DNA of 64,000 nucleotides from Streptomyces sp. HUAS CB01 (GCF_030406905.1 NZ_CP129137.1:7905501-7969500); one strand, 5' to 3'. Positions 23,585-33,014 are shown, counted from the first letter of the stretch. Program-made: numbers and translations. The notes: a model not told the origin generated them from the letters alone.

Positions 23585-24435
23585 GACGTCGTCTCATTTG
23601 GTGAGTCTGCGGTAGCAGATGAGGCTGCAGGCGATGGCGGTGAAGGCCAGGAAGTGGTCGGCCTTGCGTTCGTAGCGGCGGTGCAAACGGCGGCAGCCGC
23701 CCAGCCAGGACATCGTGCGCTCGATCGTCCAGCGATGCCGGCCCAGCCGGGTTGAGGACTCGATGCCCTTGCGGGCAATGCGGTGCCGGATGCCTCGTTT
23801 GCGTAGCCATCGGCGCAGGTGGTCGTAGTCGTAGCCCTTGTCCGCGTGCAGCTTGGCGGGCCGTCGTCTGCGCGGGCCGCGGCGGGAGCGGATCGGCGGG
23901 ATGCCGCGCACGATCGGCTCGAGTGCCTGGCTGTCGTGCAGGTTCGCGCCGGAGATCCCGATGGAGAGGGGTAAACCGGTCCGCTCGGTGATCAAGTGGA
24001 TCTTCGAACCCTTCTTGCCCCGGTCTACAGGATTCGGACCTGTCAGGTCCCCCCTTTCAGGGCCCGCATGTTCACCGAGTCGATCGCGCAGCGCGACCAA
24101 TCCAGCTCCCCGCGCGCACCCAGCTCGTCGAGGATGAGGCGGTGCAGCTTCGCCCAGACCCGGGCGGCACTCCACTCGGTGAAGCGGCGGTGCGCGGTCG
24201 GCCCCGAGGGGCCGAAGACCGGCGGCAGCTGCCGCCAAGTGCAGCCCGTCGTGGCCACGAAGATGATCGCGGCCAGAACCTCGCGATCGCCGTACCGGCG
24301 CCGACCGCCGCCCTGGGGCCGCGATGGAGCAGGTGGGACCACCCGCTGAAACAGATCCCACAACTCGTCCGGCACCATGCGCTCGACCATCACCACACGG
24401 TGCAGACTACCCAGCACTCCAAATGAGACGACGTC
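23585..24435 (-). mobile_element. IS5-family (IS427-like) element, copy 2, inverted (TSD TTA)
   Basis: 851 bp with perfect 17-bp terminal repeats GACGTCGTCTCATTTGG (23585-23601 and complement at 24419-24435). TTA flanks it at 23582-23584 and 24436-24438. It is in opposite orientation to copy 1, so the two bracket 20921-23584 as large inverted repeats. Confidence 0.92.
23594..24396 (-). CDS. IS5-family transposase made by -1 frameshifting (copy 2)
   Basis: Same two-frame layout as copy 1: frame 1 (VERMVPDELWDLFQRVVPP ... CAIDSVNMRALKGGT) and frame 2 (GPNPVDRGKKGSKIHLI ... LHADKGYDYDH ... WTIERTMSWLGG). The same slippery run lies at 24049-24057 on the complement, and the joined length (803 nt) is identical. 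A modest number of amino-acid differences from copy 1 shows they are not a very recent duplication. Intact. Confidence 0.88.
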
Positions 24436-24673
24436 TTACTCGTCCTGGATCAACCAGGTCGAGCGGTGGTTCGCCGAGCGAGCGGCGCTGCCTCGAACGC
24501 GGTGTGTTCTGCTCGCTCGACGAGCTCAAGACCGCGATCGAGGACTGGATCAAGAACTGGAACGACAACGCGCGGCCCTTCAAATGGACCAAGACCGCAG
24601 ACCAGATCGTCGACCGGATCTGCCGCTACTGCGACAGGATCTCCGGACCGGAACACTAGGCGGGGCGCGCCGG

Positions 24674-24953
24674 TTACCCCCGGGACCTGTTCCAGTGTTC
24701 CTCGAGGGCGGTGGCGACCTCAACCGGCTTCTGGATCGGCGTCCAGTGGCTGCTGTCCAGCCTCAGAAAACAGGTGGCGCGTACGGACGCGGCCATCTTC
24801 TCGCCGAACTCGACGGGGCAGACCGGGTCGAACGCCCCCCAGAACACCAGGGACGGTGCGGCCAGGTCCGCGAGATTCGGTTCCCACTCCGCACCGACCG
24901 TCAATGCGGAACGGTACAGCTTGAGGATGCTGTCGGTCGCCTCGGCCTGCCGG
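24674..24953 (-). pseudogene. alpha/beta hydrolase, C-terminal fragment
   Basis: About 92 residues: a helix (DSILKLYRSALTVGAEW), strand APSLVFWGAFDPVCP with the acid-residue Asp, and DSSHWTPIQKP with the catalytic His. The N-terminal half with the nucleophile elbow is missing; upstream sequence belongs to a ferredoxin-reductase fragment on the other strand. Confidence 0.7.
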
Positions 24954-25143
24954 GAACGGGGCCTCGATGTCACGGTCGCCGAATGCGGTCCCGCACCCCT
25001 GGTGGGCGCGCTCGGTGGCACTCTGTCGAAGCTCGCGGCCGTCATGCAGTGCAACCACGGCGTGGACCTGCGCACTGGGGTGACAGTCACCGCCCTGTAC
25101 GGGAACGGCAGCTTCACCGGTGCGGAACTGTCCCGCGGCGAGG
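24954..25143 (+). pseudogene. FAD-dependent ferredoxin reductase fragment
   Basis: About 60 residues: GLDVTVAECGPAPLVGALGG, then a helix and HGVDLRTGVTVTALYGNGSF, typical of the NAD-binding/FAD region of P450-linked ferredoxin reductases. Everything before and after is gone; it reads in frame straight into a P450 fragment. The parent gene may have been the redox partner of a P450. Confidence 0.65.
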
Positions 25144-26131
25144 TGACCCACAAGCCGCCGTTCCTGCGGCTCGACGACCCCGAGCACCACAGGCTGCGCA
25201 CCCTGGCCATGCGGCCCTTCGGCCCCCCGCACAGCCCGGGCCGGGTCGACGCGATGCGCGGCGAGATCGACGAGATCACCAAGGAACTGATGAAGTCCTT
25301 CGAGGCGGGCCGGCAGATCGACGTGGTCGACGATTTCGCCTACCCGCTGCCCGTCACGGTGATCTGCCGCCTGCTCGGGGTGCCGCCCGAGGGCGAGCCG
25401 CTGTTCCGGGCCTGGTCCGATGCTCTGGTGGCAGCCGCCGACGTCAGGCCCGGAGAGGACTCCACCGAGACTGACAAGGCCGGCGATCAGGCGCGGATCG
25501 AGATGGGCGGGTACCTGGTGAACCTCGCCGAGCAGCGCCGAGGCCGGCCGGGCGACGACATGCTCTCCGCCTTCGTCAACGAGCCGGATCCGACCCTGCG
25601 GCTCAGCCAGGAAGAACTCGCGGAAACCGCCGTGCTACTGCTCATCGCCGGACATGAGACCACGGTCAACCTGATCACCAACGGCGTCCTCACCCTGCTG
25701 CGCCAACCCGAGCATCTGGACCAGCTGCGTCGCGATCCCGGCCTGCTGCCGCAAGCGGTGGAGGAGCTGCTGCGCTTCGAGCCCCCGGTCCACATGCGCG
25801 AGCGCATCCCGCTCGCCGACATCCACGTCGCCGGCACCACGGTCCCCGAAGGCACGTCCGTCGTTCTGGTGCTGGCATCGGGCAACCGCGACCCCAAGCG
25901 GTTTCACGAGCCCGACCGGTTCGACCCCACCCGCCCGGACAACCAGCACCTCGGCTTCGGGAGCGGGATTCACCTGTGCTATGGCGGACCCCTCGCCCGC
26001 GTTGAGGCCCTCTCAGCGCTCGGCGCGCTGCTCCCCCACCTCGGCACGGCAGGCCTGGTCCAGGACCCGCGCCTCCCTACCGGCAGAACGCCATGCTTCG
26101 TGGACCCCATCATTTGCCGATCCGGCTCTGA
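25144..26131 (+). pseudogene. cytochrome P450, N-terminally truncated and frameshifted
   Basis: Starts inside the protein at PPFLRLDDPEHHRLRTLAM and continues through AGHETTVNLI (I helix), EELLRFEPP (ExxR), and GFGSGIHLCYGGPLARVE (heme loop). An indel near 26070 shifts the frame; the other frame supplies YRQNAMLRGPHH and a proper stop at 26129-26131, 13 bp before the convergent TetR gene. About 75-80 N-terminal residues are missing. It is related to the P450 at the window start (shared DDFAYPLPVTVIC). Confidence 0.85.
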
Positions 26132-26144
26132 GGTTGGTTCCTCG

Positions 26145-26780
26145 TCACGCTGCAGCGGGAAGAGGCCGCCGGGCGAGGTCACGGGCCTCATCCGGGGAGA
26201 GGCCGAGCATGTGCAGAAGCATCTCGGCCATTACCCCTGCAGCCTGGTCGCTGTCCGCCTCGGGCCGGCTGAACCACAGCTCCAGGAGCGCCAGCAGGCT
26301 GCCGTTCAGAGCGGTCAAGGCGATCATGGGGTCGGCCACCGTGAATCGGCCCGAGGCAATGCCCTGAGCCACGTCACGCTGCGCACGCGGAGCGAGTCCC
26401 CGGCCGGCGCATAGGCGACCGAGCTCGCTGTGGCACAGGATCCGCATGATCTCCGGGTACGAATCGGCCATGCGTGCGCTGAGCCGCAGGCCCCCGGCGA
26501 CGCGCTCGGCGGGATCGTCGACGCTCTGCAGGCGCTCGTCAACGGCTTGGGAGTACTCCTCAAGTGCATCGGCCACGGCTGCGTCGAACAGGTCCGGCTT
26601 GCCTGCGAAGTGGTTGTAGAAGGAGCCGAAGCCAACGTCAGCGCGCTCCGCGATGGCATGGATGCTGGCGCTGGTGTGGCCGGACTCGGCCAGGATCTGC
26701 CGCGCGGCGCGGACGAGCGCCTGCCGGGTCTCGGCACGACGGCGTTCGAATCGGTTCCTGCGTGAGGCTGACATCGGCAT
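26145..26780 (-). CDS. TetR family transcriptional regulator
   Basis: 211 aa, intact. Helix-turn-helix RAARQILAESG ... IAERADVGFGSFYNHFAGK and a helical ligand domain. It is paralogous to the regulator at 5473-6144, with the same recognition helix and similar C-terminus (SPDEARDLARRPLP). The gene it once controlled may be the broken P450 or something lost; divergently it faces the SpoIIE-type regulators 310 bp away. Operator-like sites lie upstream. Confidence 0.92.
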   Translation of the reverse strand: MPMSASRRNRFERRRAETRQALVRAARQILAESGHTSASIHAIAERADVGFGSFYNHFAGKPDLFDAAVADALEEYSQAVDERLQSVDDPAERVAGGLRLSARMADSYPEIMRILCHSELGRLCAGRGLAPRAQRDVAQGIASGRFTVADPMIALTALNGSLLALLELWFSRPEADSDQAAGVMAEMLLHMLGLSPDEARDLARRPLPAAA

Positions 26781-26805
26781 GCTCCGTGAATAAGAGCAGC
26801 ATTTC

Positions 26806-26884
26806 TGATGGATTCATCATCGCACTAGCCGACCCATCGTGTCCACCCCACCTCCCTGCGCGATCAAACTTGATGAATCGATCA
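26806..26884. promoter_or_regulatory. cluster of TetR-operator-like palindromes
   Basis: Three related short palindromes upstream of tetR: TGATGGATTCATCA (26806-26819), ATCAAACTTGAT (26863-26874) and TGATGAATCGATCA (26871-26884), the last two overlapping. ATCA-N4-TGAT is also found upstream of the paralogous regulator at 6165. Confidence 0.45.
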
Positions 26885-26912
26885 GCAGTGGGGGGCTTGA
26901 CGATGGAGCGAC

Positions 26913-26938
26913 CATATCTGACACTTTCATCAGATATG
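26913..26938. promoter_or_regulatory. perfect 9-bp palindrome CATATCTGA-N8-TCAGATATG
   Basis: AT-rich inverted repeat in otherwise GC-rich DNA, 153 bp before the SpoIIE-type gene at 27091, with CTTGAC just upstream (26896-26901). A regulator-binding site is more likely than a terminator because no gene ends nearby. Confidence 0.5.
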
Positions 26939-27090
26939 GGCAAAACGGCCCACCTGGCAGCAGCCGTGCTGGTGAGCCGCTGAACCGGTCCCACGGGGCG
27001 ATCCTCACCCCGGCCACCACGGCTCAAGATCGACCCTCACGCCGCAGGCCGACGCTCCCTCACACCTCCGCACCGATGGGATGAAACGCG

Positions 27091-29550
27091 ATGACCAACA
27101 CCGACCGCACGCCGCTCGCCGGGCCGGTGAATCCCCGAGAGATACCCGACGCCGCAATTGCGATGCTCGATGCGGAGGGGATCGTGGTGGGGTGGACGCA
27201 CGCCGCCGAGCAGCTTGTCGGGTACACGGCCGGGGAAGTGGTGGGCCGCTCCGCCGCATACGTGCTGCCGCCCGCCGAGGAGGCTTCGCGTGCTTCGGCG
27301 TTCGCCGAGCGGCGCCATGCCCAGGATGGCTGGTCGGGCACCGTGATGGTCCGCCACCGGGACGGCCACACCATCAGAATGACGCTGCGGATCTCACTCC
27401 TGTGGGGTCAGGACGCCGGTACCCGGTGGCTGGTGTCCGTGACCGACATTGGCACCCTGTCCTCGGAGGCGTCCAACGGACCTGTGCGGGAGTCCCTTCT
27501 TGCCCACGCACCGGTAGGCATCGCCGTCTACGACCCCGAGCTGCGCTGTACCTGGGTGAACGACGCCATGGAGCGCCACGACGGCACTCCTCGTGGCCGA
27601 CGGTTCGGACGCAGGCTGCGGGATGCACTGCCCGCCGTCGAAGCCGAGGCCCTCGAGGTGGTGATGCGGCAGGTACTGAACAGCGGCAGCACCATGGTCC
27701 ACGAGTACCGGGTGTGGTCGTCGGCGGACAGGCGTCGGGAACACGCGTTCTCGGCCTCGTTCTTCTGCCTTCAGGATGCAAGCGGCCAGGCGATGGGGGT
27801 GTGCGCCATGAGCGTGGACGTCACCGGCAACCGGCGGGCCCGGGAGCGCCTGGCCATCCTCAGCGAAGCCGGCACACGCATCGGCAGCACCCTTGATTTC
27901 ATGAAGACCGGTCAGGAACTGGCCGACCTTGCCGTACCCCTGCTGGCCGACATCGCCGTCGTCGACCTGTTGGAGTCGGTTCCGTTCGGACTCGAGCCCT
28001 CCGCACGGATCGTCGCCACGAGCGGCCGCCGCCCTGTGCTGCGCCGTGCCGGGGTGGCTTCCGTCGACCTGGGTGTCCTCGAGTTGCCGGCAGTGCGCGA
28101 AGAGGTGATCCACGTTCCCCCGGGCTCGTCATTCGGGGCCGCCTTGCGCACGGGCAAATCTCACCTGGAACCGGTGCTGGACACCCACGCCGGCCCATGG
28201 GTCGACCACGACCCGACGCGGGCGCAGAAGGTCCGTGACAGCGGCATCCATTCTCTGATGGTCGTGCCCATCCGTGCGCGGCGTTGCGTGCTGGGACTGG
28301 CTCTGTTCGGCCGCTCCGCGGAACTGACACCGTTCCAGGACGATGACCTGCTCCTGGCCGAGGAGCTCGTCACCCGGGCCGCGCTCAGCCTGGACAACGC
28401 TCTCCAGTACGCTCGCCAACGCACCGCGGCCCTGACGCTTCAACGCGACCTGCTGCCCCACCGTGTACATGGTGGTGCCGCCCTCGACGTGGCCTCGCAC
28501 TATGTGCCGGCTGACACGGAGCACGGCGTGGGGGGCGACTGGTTCGACGTGATCAAGCTGTCTGGCGCCCGGGTGGCTCTGGTCGTCGGAGATGTGGTCG
28601 GACACGGCATCAACGCCGCGGCGACGATGGGCCGACTGCGCACCGCCGTCCGCACGCTCGCGGACATGGAACTGCCTCCCCATGAACTCCTGACGCGCCT
28701 CGACGACACGGTCAAGCGGCTGAGCGAGGAAGACGCGGACGCTCCGGACCATGTCCCCGCGGCGGTGGGTGCCACCTGTCTGTATGCCGTATACGACCCG
28801 GTCACCCGACGGTGCACGATGGCGCGGGCCGGACATCCGCCGCCTGCGATCATCGACCCGCAGGGCCATGTCGTTTTCCCCGACATGCCCGCCGGAGCCC
28901 CGCTCGGCCTCGGCCTCGGTCTGGTCCCCTTCGAGTCCGTGGAACTGGAACTGCCCGAGGGAACACTCCTCGCGCTCTACACCGATGGTCTGGTCGAGGC
29001 CCGTGACGACGACATCGACGCGGGCCTGGATCGCCTGGGCGCCGCCCTGGCACAGACCGGTGGATCCCTGGAAGACCTGTGCTCGCAGGTGATCGAGACC
29101 TTGCCGGCTCAGCCCCCGGCCGACGATGTCACCTTGCTCCTTGCACGAACTCGCGCACTCGAACCGGCCCAGGTCGCCTCGTGGGACCTCGTGGACGAGC
29201 CGACCGCCGTCCGTACCGCCCGGCAGGTGGCCGCCTGTCAGCTCAGCGAATGGGGGCTTGAGCATCTGGTGACCAATGTGGAGCTGATCGTCAGCGAACT
29301 CGTCACCAACGCCATCCGCCACGGCGAGGGACCGAGCCGCCTACGGCTCATCCAGCACCAGGTTCTGACCTGCGAAGTGTCCGATGGCAGCACCAGCCAC
29401 CCACGTCCGCGTCATCCCGACACCCTCGACGAGAACGGCCGCGGTCTCTTCCTCGTCTCGCAGTTGTCCCGTAGGTGGGGCTCACGCTCCGGCGCGGACG
29501 GCAAGGTCGTCTGGGCCGAACAGGACCTGCCCTCCACAGCCGCGATGTGA
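27091..29550 (+). CDS. PAS-PAS-GAF-SpoIIE phosphatase-HATPase regulator
   Basis: 819 aa multidomain signalling protein. Two PAS domains (about 15-110 and 130-250; the second begins LAHAPVGIAVYDPEL) and a GAF domain (about 255-430) come first. A PP2C/SpoIIE phosphatase follows, with metal-binding GGDWFDVI (about 480) and GDVVGHG (about 500). Last is an RsbW-like ATPase (VSELVTNAIRHG, about 734; GRGLFLVSQL). Such proteins control anti-sigma/anti-anti-sigma switches by dephosphorylating STAS proteins and phosphorylating them through the ATPase. No STAS partner is adjacent. Start ATG follows GATGGGATGAAACGCG, a poor ribosome-binding site. A paralogue lies 65 bp downstream. Confidence 0.92.
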   Translation: MTNTDRTPLAGPVNPREIPDAAIAMLDAEGIVVGWTHAAEQLVGYTAGEVVGRSAAYVLPPAEEASRASAFAERRHAQDGWSGTVMVRHRDGHTIRMTLRISLLWGQDAGTRWLVSVTDIGTLSSEASNGPVRESLLAHAPVGIAVYDPELRCTWVNDAMERHDGTPRGRRFGRRLRDALPAVEAEALEVVMRQVLNSGSTMVHEYRVWSSADRRREHAFSASFFCLQDASGQAMGVCAMSVDVTGNRRARERLAILSEAGTRIGSTLDFMKTGQELADLAVPLLADIAVVDLLESVPFGLEPSARIVATSGRRPVLRRAGVASVDLGVLELPAVREEVIHVPPGSSFGAALRTGKSHLEPVLDTHAGPWVDHDPTRAQKVRDSGIHSLMVVPIRARRCVLGLALFGRSAELTPFQDDDLLLAEELVTRAALSLDNALQYARQRTAALTLQRDLLPHRVHGGAALDVASHYVPADTEHGVGGDWFDVIKLSGARVALVVGDVVGHGINAAATMGRLRTAVRTLADMELPPHELLTRLDDTVKRLSEEDADAPDHVPAAVGATCLYAVYDPVTRRCTMARAGHPPPAIIDPQGHVVFPDMPAGAPLGLGLGLVPFESVELELPEGTLLALYTDGLVEARDDDIDAGLDRLGAALAQTGGSLEDLCSQVIETLPAQPPADDVTLLLARTRALEPAQVASWDLVDEPTAVRTARQVAACQLSEWGLEHLVTNVELIVSELVTNAIRHGEGPSRLRLIQHQVLTCEVSDGSTSHPRPRHPDTLDENGRGLFLVSQLSRRWGSRSGADGKVVWAEQDLPSTAAM

Positions 29551-29615
29551 CGCGCTGCCGTCGGCCACCACCGCATTCCGATATCTCCAGAGCCGCGAGC
29601 TCTCGCAAGGAAGCC

Positions 29616-32045
29616 ATGGACATGCATACAGAAAATGTCAAGAACGCCTGCCCTGCAGATGTCTCCCGAGAAGCGGCAGGCATCTCCGGTTCCGTTCCCA
29701 GCGGCTGGTTGCCCGCCTTCTACGGCCTGGCAGCCGCCGTGCTCGACAAGCGAGGCGCGGTGGTGCGGTGGACCGGGACAGCGCAGGACATGACGGGGTT
29801 CCCCGCCGAGGAGGTCTGCGGCCGGCCCGTGCGGGAACTGGTGGCCGACCTCCCGGAGGACCTGCGCGGCGCCACGGAGATGCCGGCATCCGGCAGGGTG
29901 CGGCTGTGGCACCAGCGCGGCGACACCATCGATGTCACTTTCCGAACCACGAAGGTCGAGGGCTCGGCGGAGGTCCTCGTCCTGGCCGCCCCCACGCACC
30001 ACGTCGCCGACCACGAGCAGGGCGCAGCGCTCCTGCGCGCGCTGTCCGCACAGAACCGGATCACGATCGCCCTGCACGACACGGATCTCACCACTGTGCA
30101 GACGAACGCCACGCCGGACACTCCCGGCGGCCGTCCGGTGCAGCCCGGCACCCGGCTGTGCGACGTGCTGTGCGCCGAGGACGCCGAGAGCCTCGAGGCA
30201 GTACTGCGCCAGGTGCTCGAGACGGGTGTCCCGGTGGTCCGCAGGAACCAGCAAGTGAGCTGGCAACACGATCCGGCGCGGCGGCACGTGCTGTCGCTGT
30301 CCGCCTTCCGTCTGGAGGACACGCGGGGGCGCCCGACAGGGGTCGCTGCCCTGTACATCGACGGCGCCGATCATCTTCGTGCCCGCCGTCATCTGGATCT
30401 CGCCCGCGAGGTGGCCGAGCGGGTGGGAGGATCCCTGGATGTCGTGCGCACTGCGCAGGACCTCGCGGACGTTCTCGCACCCACGTTCGGAGATCTCGCC
30501 GCCGTCGACCTTGCTCACCCCGTTTTCGATGGGGAAGAGCCCGTGAAGCGGCTGGGCGGTGGAGACATGGGCAACGCGGCTCTTGCTCCGGCCATCGCGG
30601 TGTGGCCGGCCGGCATCAAACGGGGCGATCCCATCCCGCTCCTTCCCGACCACCCCACGGTGCGCAGGTTCCGGCACGGCGAGACGGTCGTCCTCGGCCT
30701 CGACGACTTCACCGCCATGGTCGGCGACCCCCAGCTGGTCGAGTATCTCGTCCCGACGGACGCCCATTCGGTGATGGTGGCACCACTGCATGCCCGCGGG
30801 CTCACGCTCGGTGCCATATCGGCCTGGCGCTGCGGCCGGTCCGACCCCTTCACCGAGGACGAGGCTGCTCTCATGACGCAGATCGCCTCACGAGGTGCCC
30901 TCGCCATCGACAACGCCCGCCGTTACACGCGCGAGCACAGGGCCGCCGCAGGTCTGCAGCAGCTGCTTCTTCCGCCGGCCACGACCGACACTCCGGCAGC
31001 CGAGACCGCCGGCGCCTACCTGCCCGCAGGCGGCGGAGCCGAAATCAGCGGCGACTGGTACGACGCCATCGCTCTGCCCTCTCTCCGGCTGGCCCTTGTC
31101 GCCGGGGACGTGGTCGGCCACGGCATGCGCGCCAGCGCCACCATGGGCCGCCTGCGCGCCGCCATCCAGACGCTCGCGGACCTGGAACTCGAACCGGACG
31201 AGTTGCTCACCCGGATCGCCGACCTGGTCCAGCGCCTCGCGGCCGAAGCACCGCCCGGCGACCACGACATCGTCGGCGGCACATGCCTGTACGCGGTCTA
31301 CGACCCGGTCACCAGGCGCTGCGCCATGGCCAGTGCCGGGCACCCGCCACCCGTCCTGGTTCGGCCCGACGGGACCGCCGAAGCCGTCAGAATCTCCCCG
31401 GGACCACCACTCGCCATCGGCGGCCTGCCGTACGAGACCACCACGATCGACCTGGAGCCGGGCAGCGTCCTCGCCCTCTACACCGACGGCCTGGTCGAAC
31501 AGCACGACCGCGACATCGGCCAAGGCCTGCGGCACCTGACGGATGCCCTCGCCGCGTCCTGCCGCCCGGATCGTGCTCTGGACGAAACCGGCCAGGCTCT
31601 CCTCGCCGGCCTGGTCGACCAGACGCCGCGCGACGACGCGACCCTGCTCCTGGCCCGTACCCGCGCCGTCCCGGCGGAGGACACCGCTCACTGGGAAATC
31701 CCGGCCGACCCTGCCGCCGTCTCCAAGGCCCGAGAATGGACAACCGGCCAACTCACCACGTGGGGGCTCAAAGACCTGCTGTTCGCCACCGAACTCATCG
31801 TCAGCGAACTGGTCACCAACGCCATCCGCTACGGTCGTCTTCCCATGGACCTCCGCCTGATCCGCCACGACGTCCTGGTGTGCGAGGTCACCGACTCCAG
31901 CAGCACACAGCCTCGCCTACGGCGCGCGCACACCACCGACGAGGGAGGGCGCGGCTTGTTCCTTGTCGCCCAACTCGCGGAGCGCTGGGGCTGCCGCCAT
32001 GGCCAGAACCGCAAGACGATCTGGTCCGAGCAGCTCATCGACTGA
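29616..32045 (+). CDS. PAS-GAF-SpoIIE phosphatase-HATPase regulator, paralogue
   Basis: 809 aa with the same architecture as the previous gene: PAS-like sensor regions (FYGLAAAVLDKRGAVVRWTG), a GAF domain, SpoIIE phosphatase (SGDWYDAI about 478; GDVVGHGMRASATMGRLRAA about 497) and HATPase (VSELVTNAIRYG about 729; GRGLFLVAQLAERWG). ATG 29616 with AAGGAAG upstream is preferred over the longer open frame, which overlaps the preceding gene. The two genes are a tandem duplication that has diverged most in the sensor part. Confidence 0.9.
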   Translation: MDMHTENVKNACPADVSREAAGISGSVPSGWLPAFYGLAAAVLDKRGAVVRWTGTAQDMTGFPAEEVCGRPVRELVADLPEDLRGATEMPASGRVRLWHQRGDTIDVTFRTTKVEGSAEVLVLAAPTHHVADHEQGAALLRALSAQNRITIALHDTDLTTVQTNATPDTPGGRPVQPGTRLCDVLCAEDAESLEAVLRQVLETGVPVVRRNQQVSWQHDPARRHVLSLSAFRLEDTRGRPTGVAALYIDGADHLRARRHLDLAREVAERVGGSLDVVRTAQDLADVLAPTFGDLAAVDLAHPVFDGEEPVKRLGGGDMGNAALAPAIAVWPAGIKRGDPIPLLPDHPTVRRFRHGETVVLGLDDFTAMVGDPQLVEYLVPTDAHSVMVAPLHARGLTLGAISAWRCGRSDPFTEDEAALMTQIASRGALAIDNARRYTREHRAAAGLQQLLLPPATTDTPAAETAGAYLPAGGGAEISGDWYDAIALPSLRLALVAGDVVGHGMRASATMGRLRAAIQTLADLELEPDELLTRIADLVQRLAAEAPPGDHDIVGGTCLYAVYDPVTRRCAMASAGHPPPVLVRPDGTAEAVRISPGPPLAIGGLPYETTTIDLEPGSVLALYTDGLVEQHDRDIGQGLRHLTDALAASCRPDRALDETGQALLAGLVDQTPRDDATLLLARTRAVPAEDTAHWEIPADPAAVSKAREWTTGQLTTWGLKDLLFATELIVSELVTNAIRYGRLPMDLRLIRHDVLVCEVTDSSSTQPRLRRAHTTDEGGRGLFLVAQLAERWGCRHGQNRKTIWSEQLID

Positions 32046-32433
32046 GATGTGGCGGAGCGCGAAGGCCCGACATGATGCACGCACCGGGAACCTCGACACA
32101 ACGTCCCGACAACCGTACGTGTGCAGCAGCAGTCGGCGCTGTTCTCCCCGTCCGTACGTCGCGAGCGTCGCTCCGGGTGACCGCAGCTACGGGGCGGCGC
32201 CCGCCGTCTGTCGCCGGCCGGAAGGCAGTCGTCCACCAGTACGGGCGGGCCCGCCTCCTGATGCGAGGCAGGTCGTGACACGTCACCCGTCGGCAGTGTT
32301 GACGATCGCAGCACACCTCCCGGCCCGCGCCCACGGCCCGGCCGAGAACGCCGGCGGCCCAGGCTCACGCCAGGCGCCCCATCCGCTCAGCACACTCGCG
32401 CAAGGCCGACGGAAACGGCCGCGACGCCCCGAC
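32046..32433. other. 388-bp gap without a recognisable gene
   Basis: No frame shows convincing codon bias or a known family. It lies between convergent genes (SpoIIE paralogue and SRPBCC gene), and I saw no clear terminator hairpin. Confidence 0.5.
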
Positions 32434-32847
32434 TCACCGTCCAGCGCTCTCCGCCGCCCGCTTGATACCGGTCAGTGCCTCTTTCAGGCCGCGGTGGACC
32501 TGCGCGCCCCCCGTGTGCTCGGTGTGCAACTCCACCGTCAGTCGGCAGGTGCCGGCGTCCTCTCCTTCGTCCACGTGCAACCGACCCCGGTAGTCGTGCG
32601 GACCGGGGGCGCCCCACTCCAGGCTCTTGCCCTCCTCGACCACATGCAGCCACGCTTCGCTGGTCACGTCCTGCTCCGGGGCGTCGGCGGGCTCGATATG
32701 GGCGGTGACGGTGACGTGGTCACCGTCATGGGGGTGGACGGAAGTCAGGCGCGGCATGTAGGAGGGCAGATGCTCCACATCAGACAGATAGGCAAAGAGC
32801 CGGTCCGGCGGTACATGCACGGTAATGCTGTCGCTGTATTCACCCAT
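32434..32847 (-). CDS. SRPBCC (START-like) family protein
   Basis: 137 aa; a helix-grip fold hydrophobic-ligand binding protein. Typical start MGEYSDSITVHVPPDRLFAYLSDVEHLPSYMPRL, strands rich in Val/Thr, and a long C-terminal helix (GLKEALTGIKRAAES). ATG 32847 fits the family; the longer frame upstream belongs to an ATPase remnant. Ligand unknown. Confidence 0.85.
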   Translation of the reverse strand: MGEYSDSITVHVPPDRLFAYLSDVEHLPSYMPRLTSVHPHDGDHVTVTAHIEPADAPEQDVTSEAWLHVVEEGKSLEWGAPGPHDYRGRLHVDEGEDAGTCRLTVELHTEHTGGAQVHRGLKEALTGIKRAAESAGR

Positions 32848-33014
32848 AGCCAACGAGGTCCCCGAAGCGTCGGGACAGCAAACGGATATGCGCACGCTTC
32901 GCCCGGAAAGCTCGCTCGTCGCCCGGCTCCGCGTTCTTCCTCGTCGCTGCCACACGTTCGGCCTGAAGACCGCACGACGCCGGCTCCTCGCCCTGCGACC
33001 GGAGTGCAGGCCCC

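Larger units (their letters stand above)
23353..24659 (+). pseudogene. IS630-family transposase, C-terminal half, interrupted
   Basis: VDLFAALHTATGKVIG ... VICDNLSAHKSPVVHKW ... FELHFTPT runs to 23584, where copy 2 of the IS5 element is inserted. The frame resumes at 24439 with SSWINQVERWFAE. Two missing bases near 24480 shift the rest (RRCLERGVFCSLDELKTAIE ... CRYCDRISGPEH). The N-terminal HTH half is missing: sequence starts right at the IS3 terminal repeat. Confidence 0.85.
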
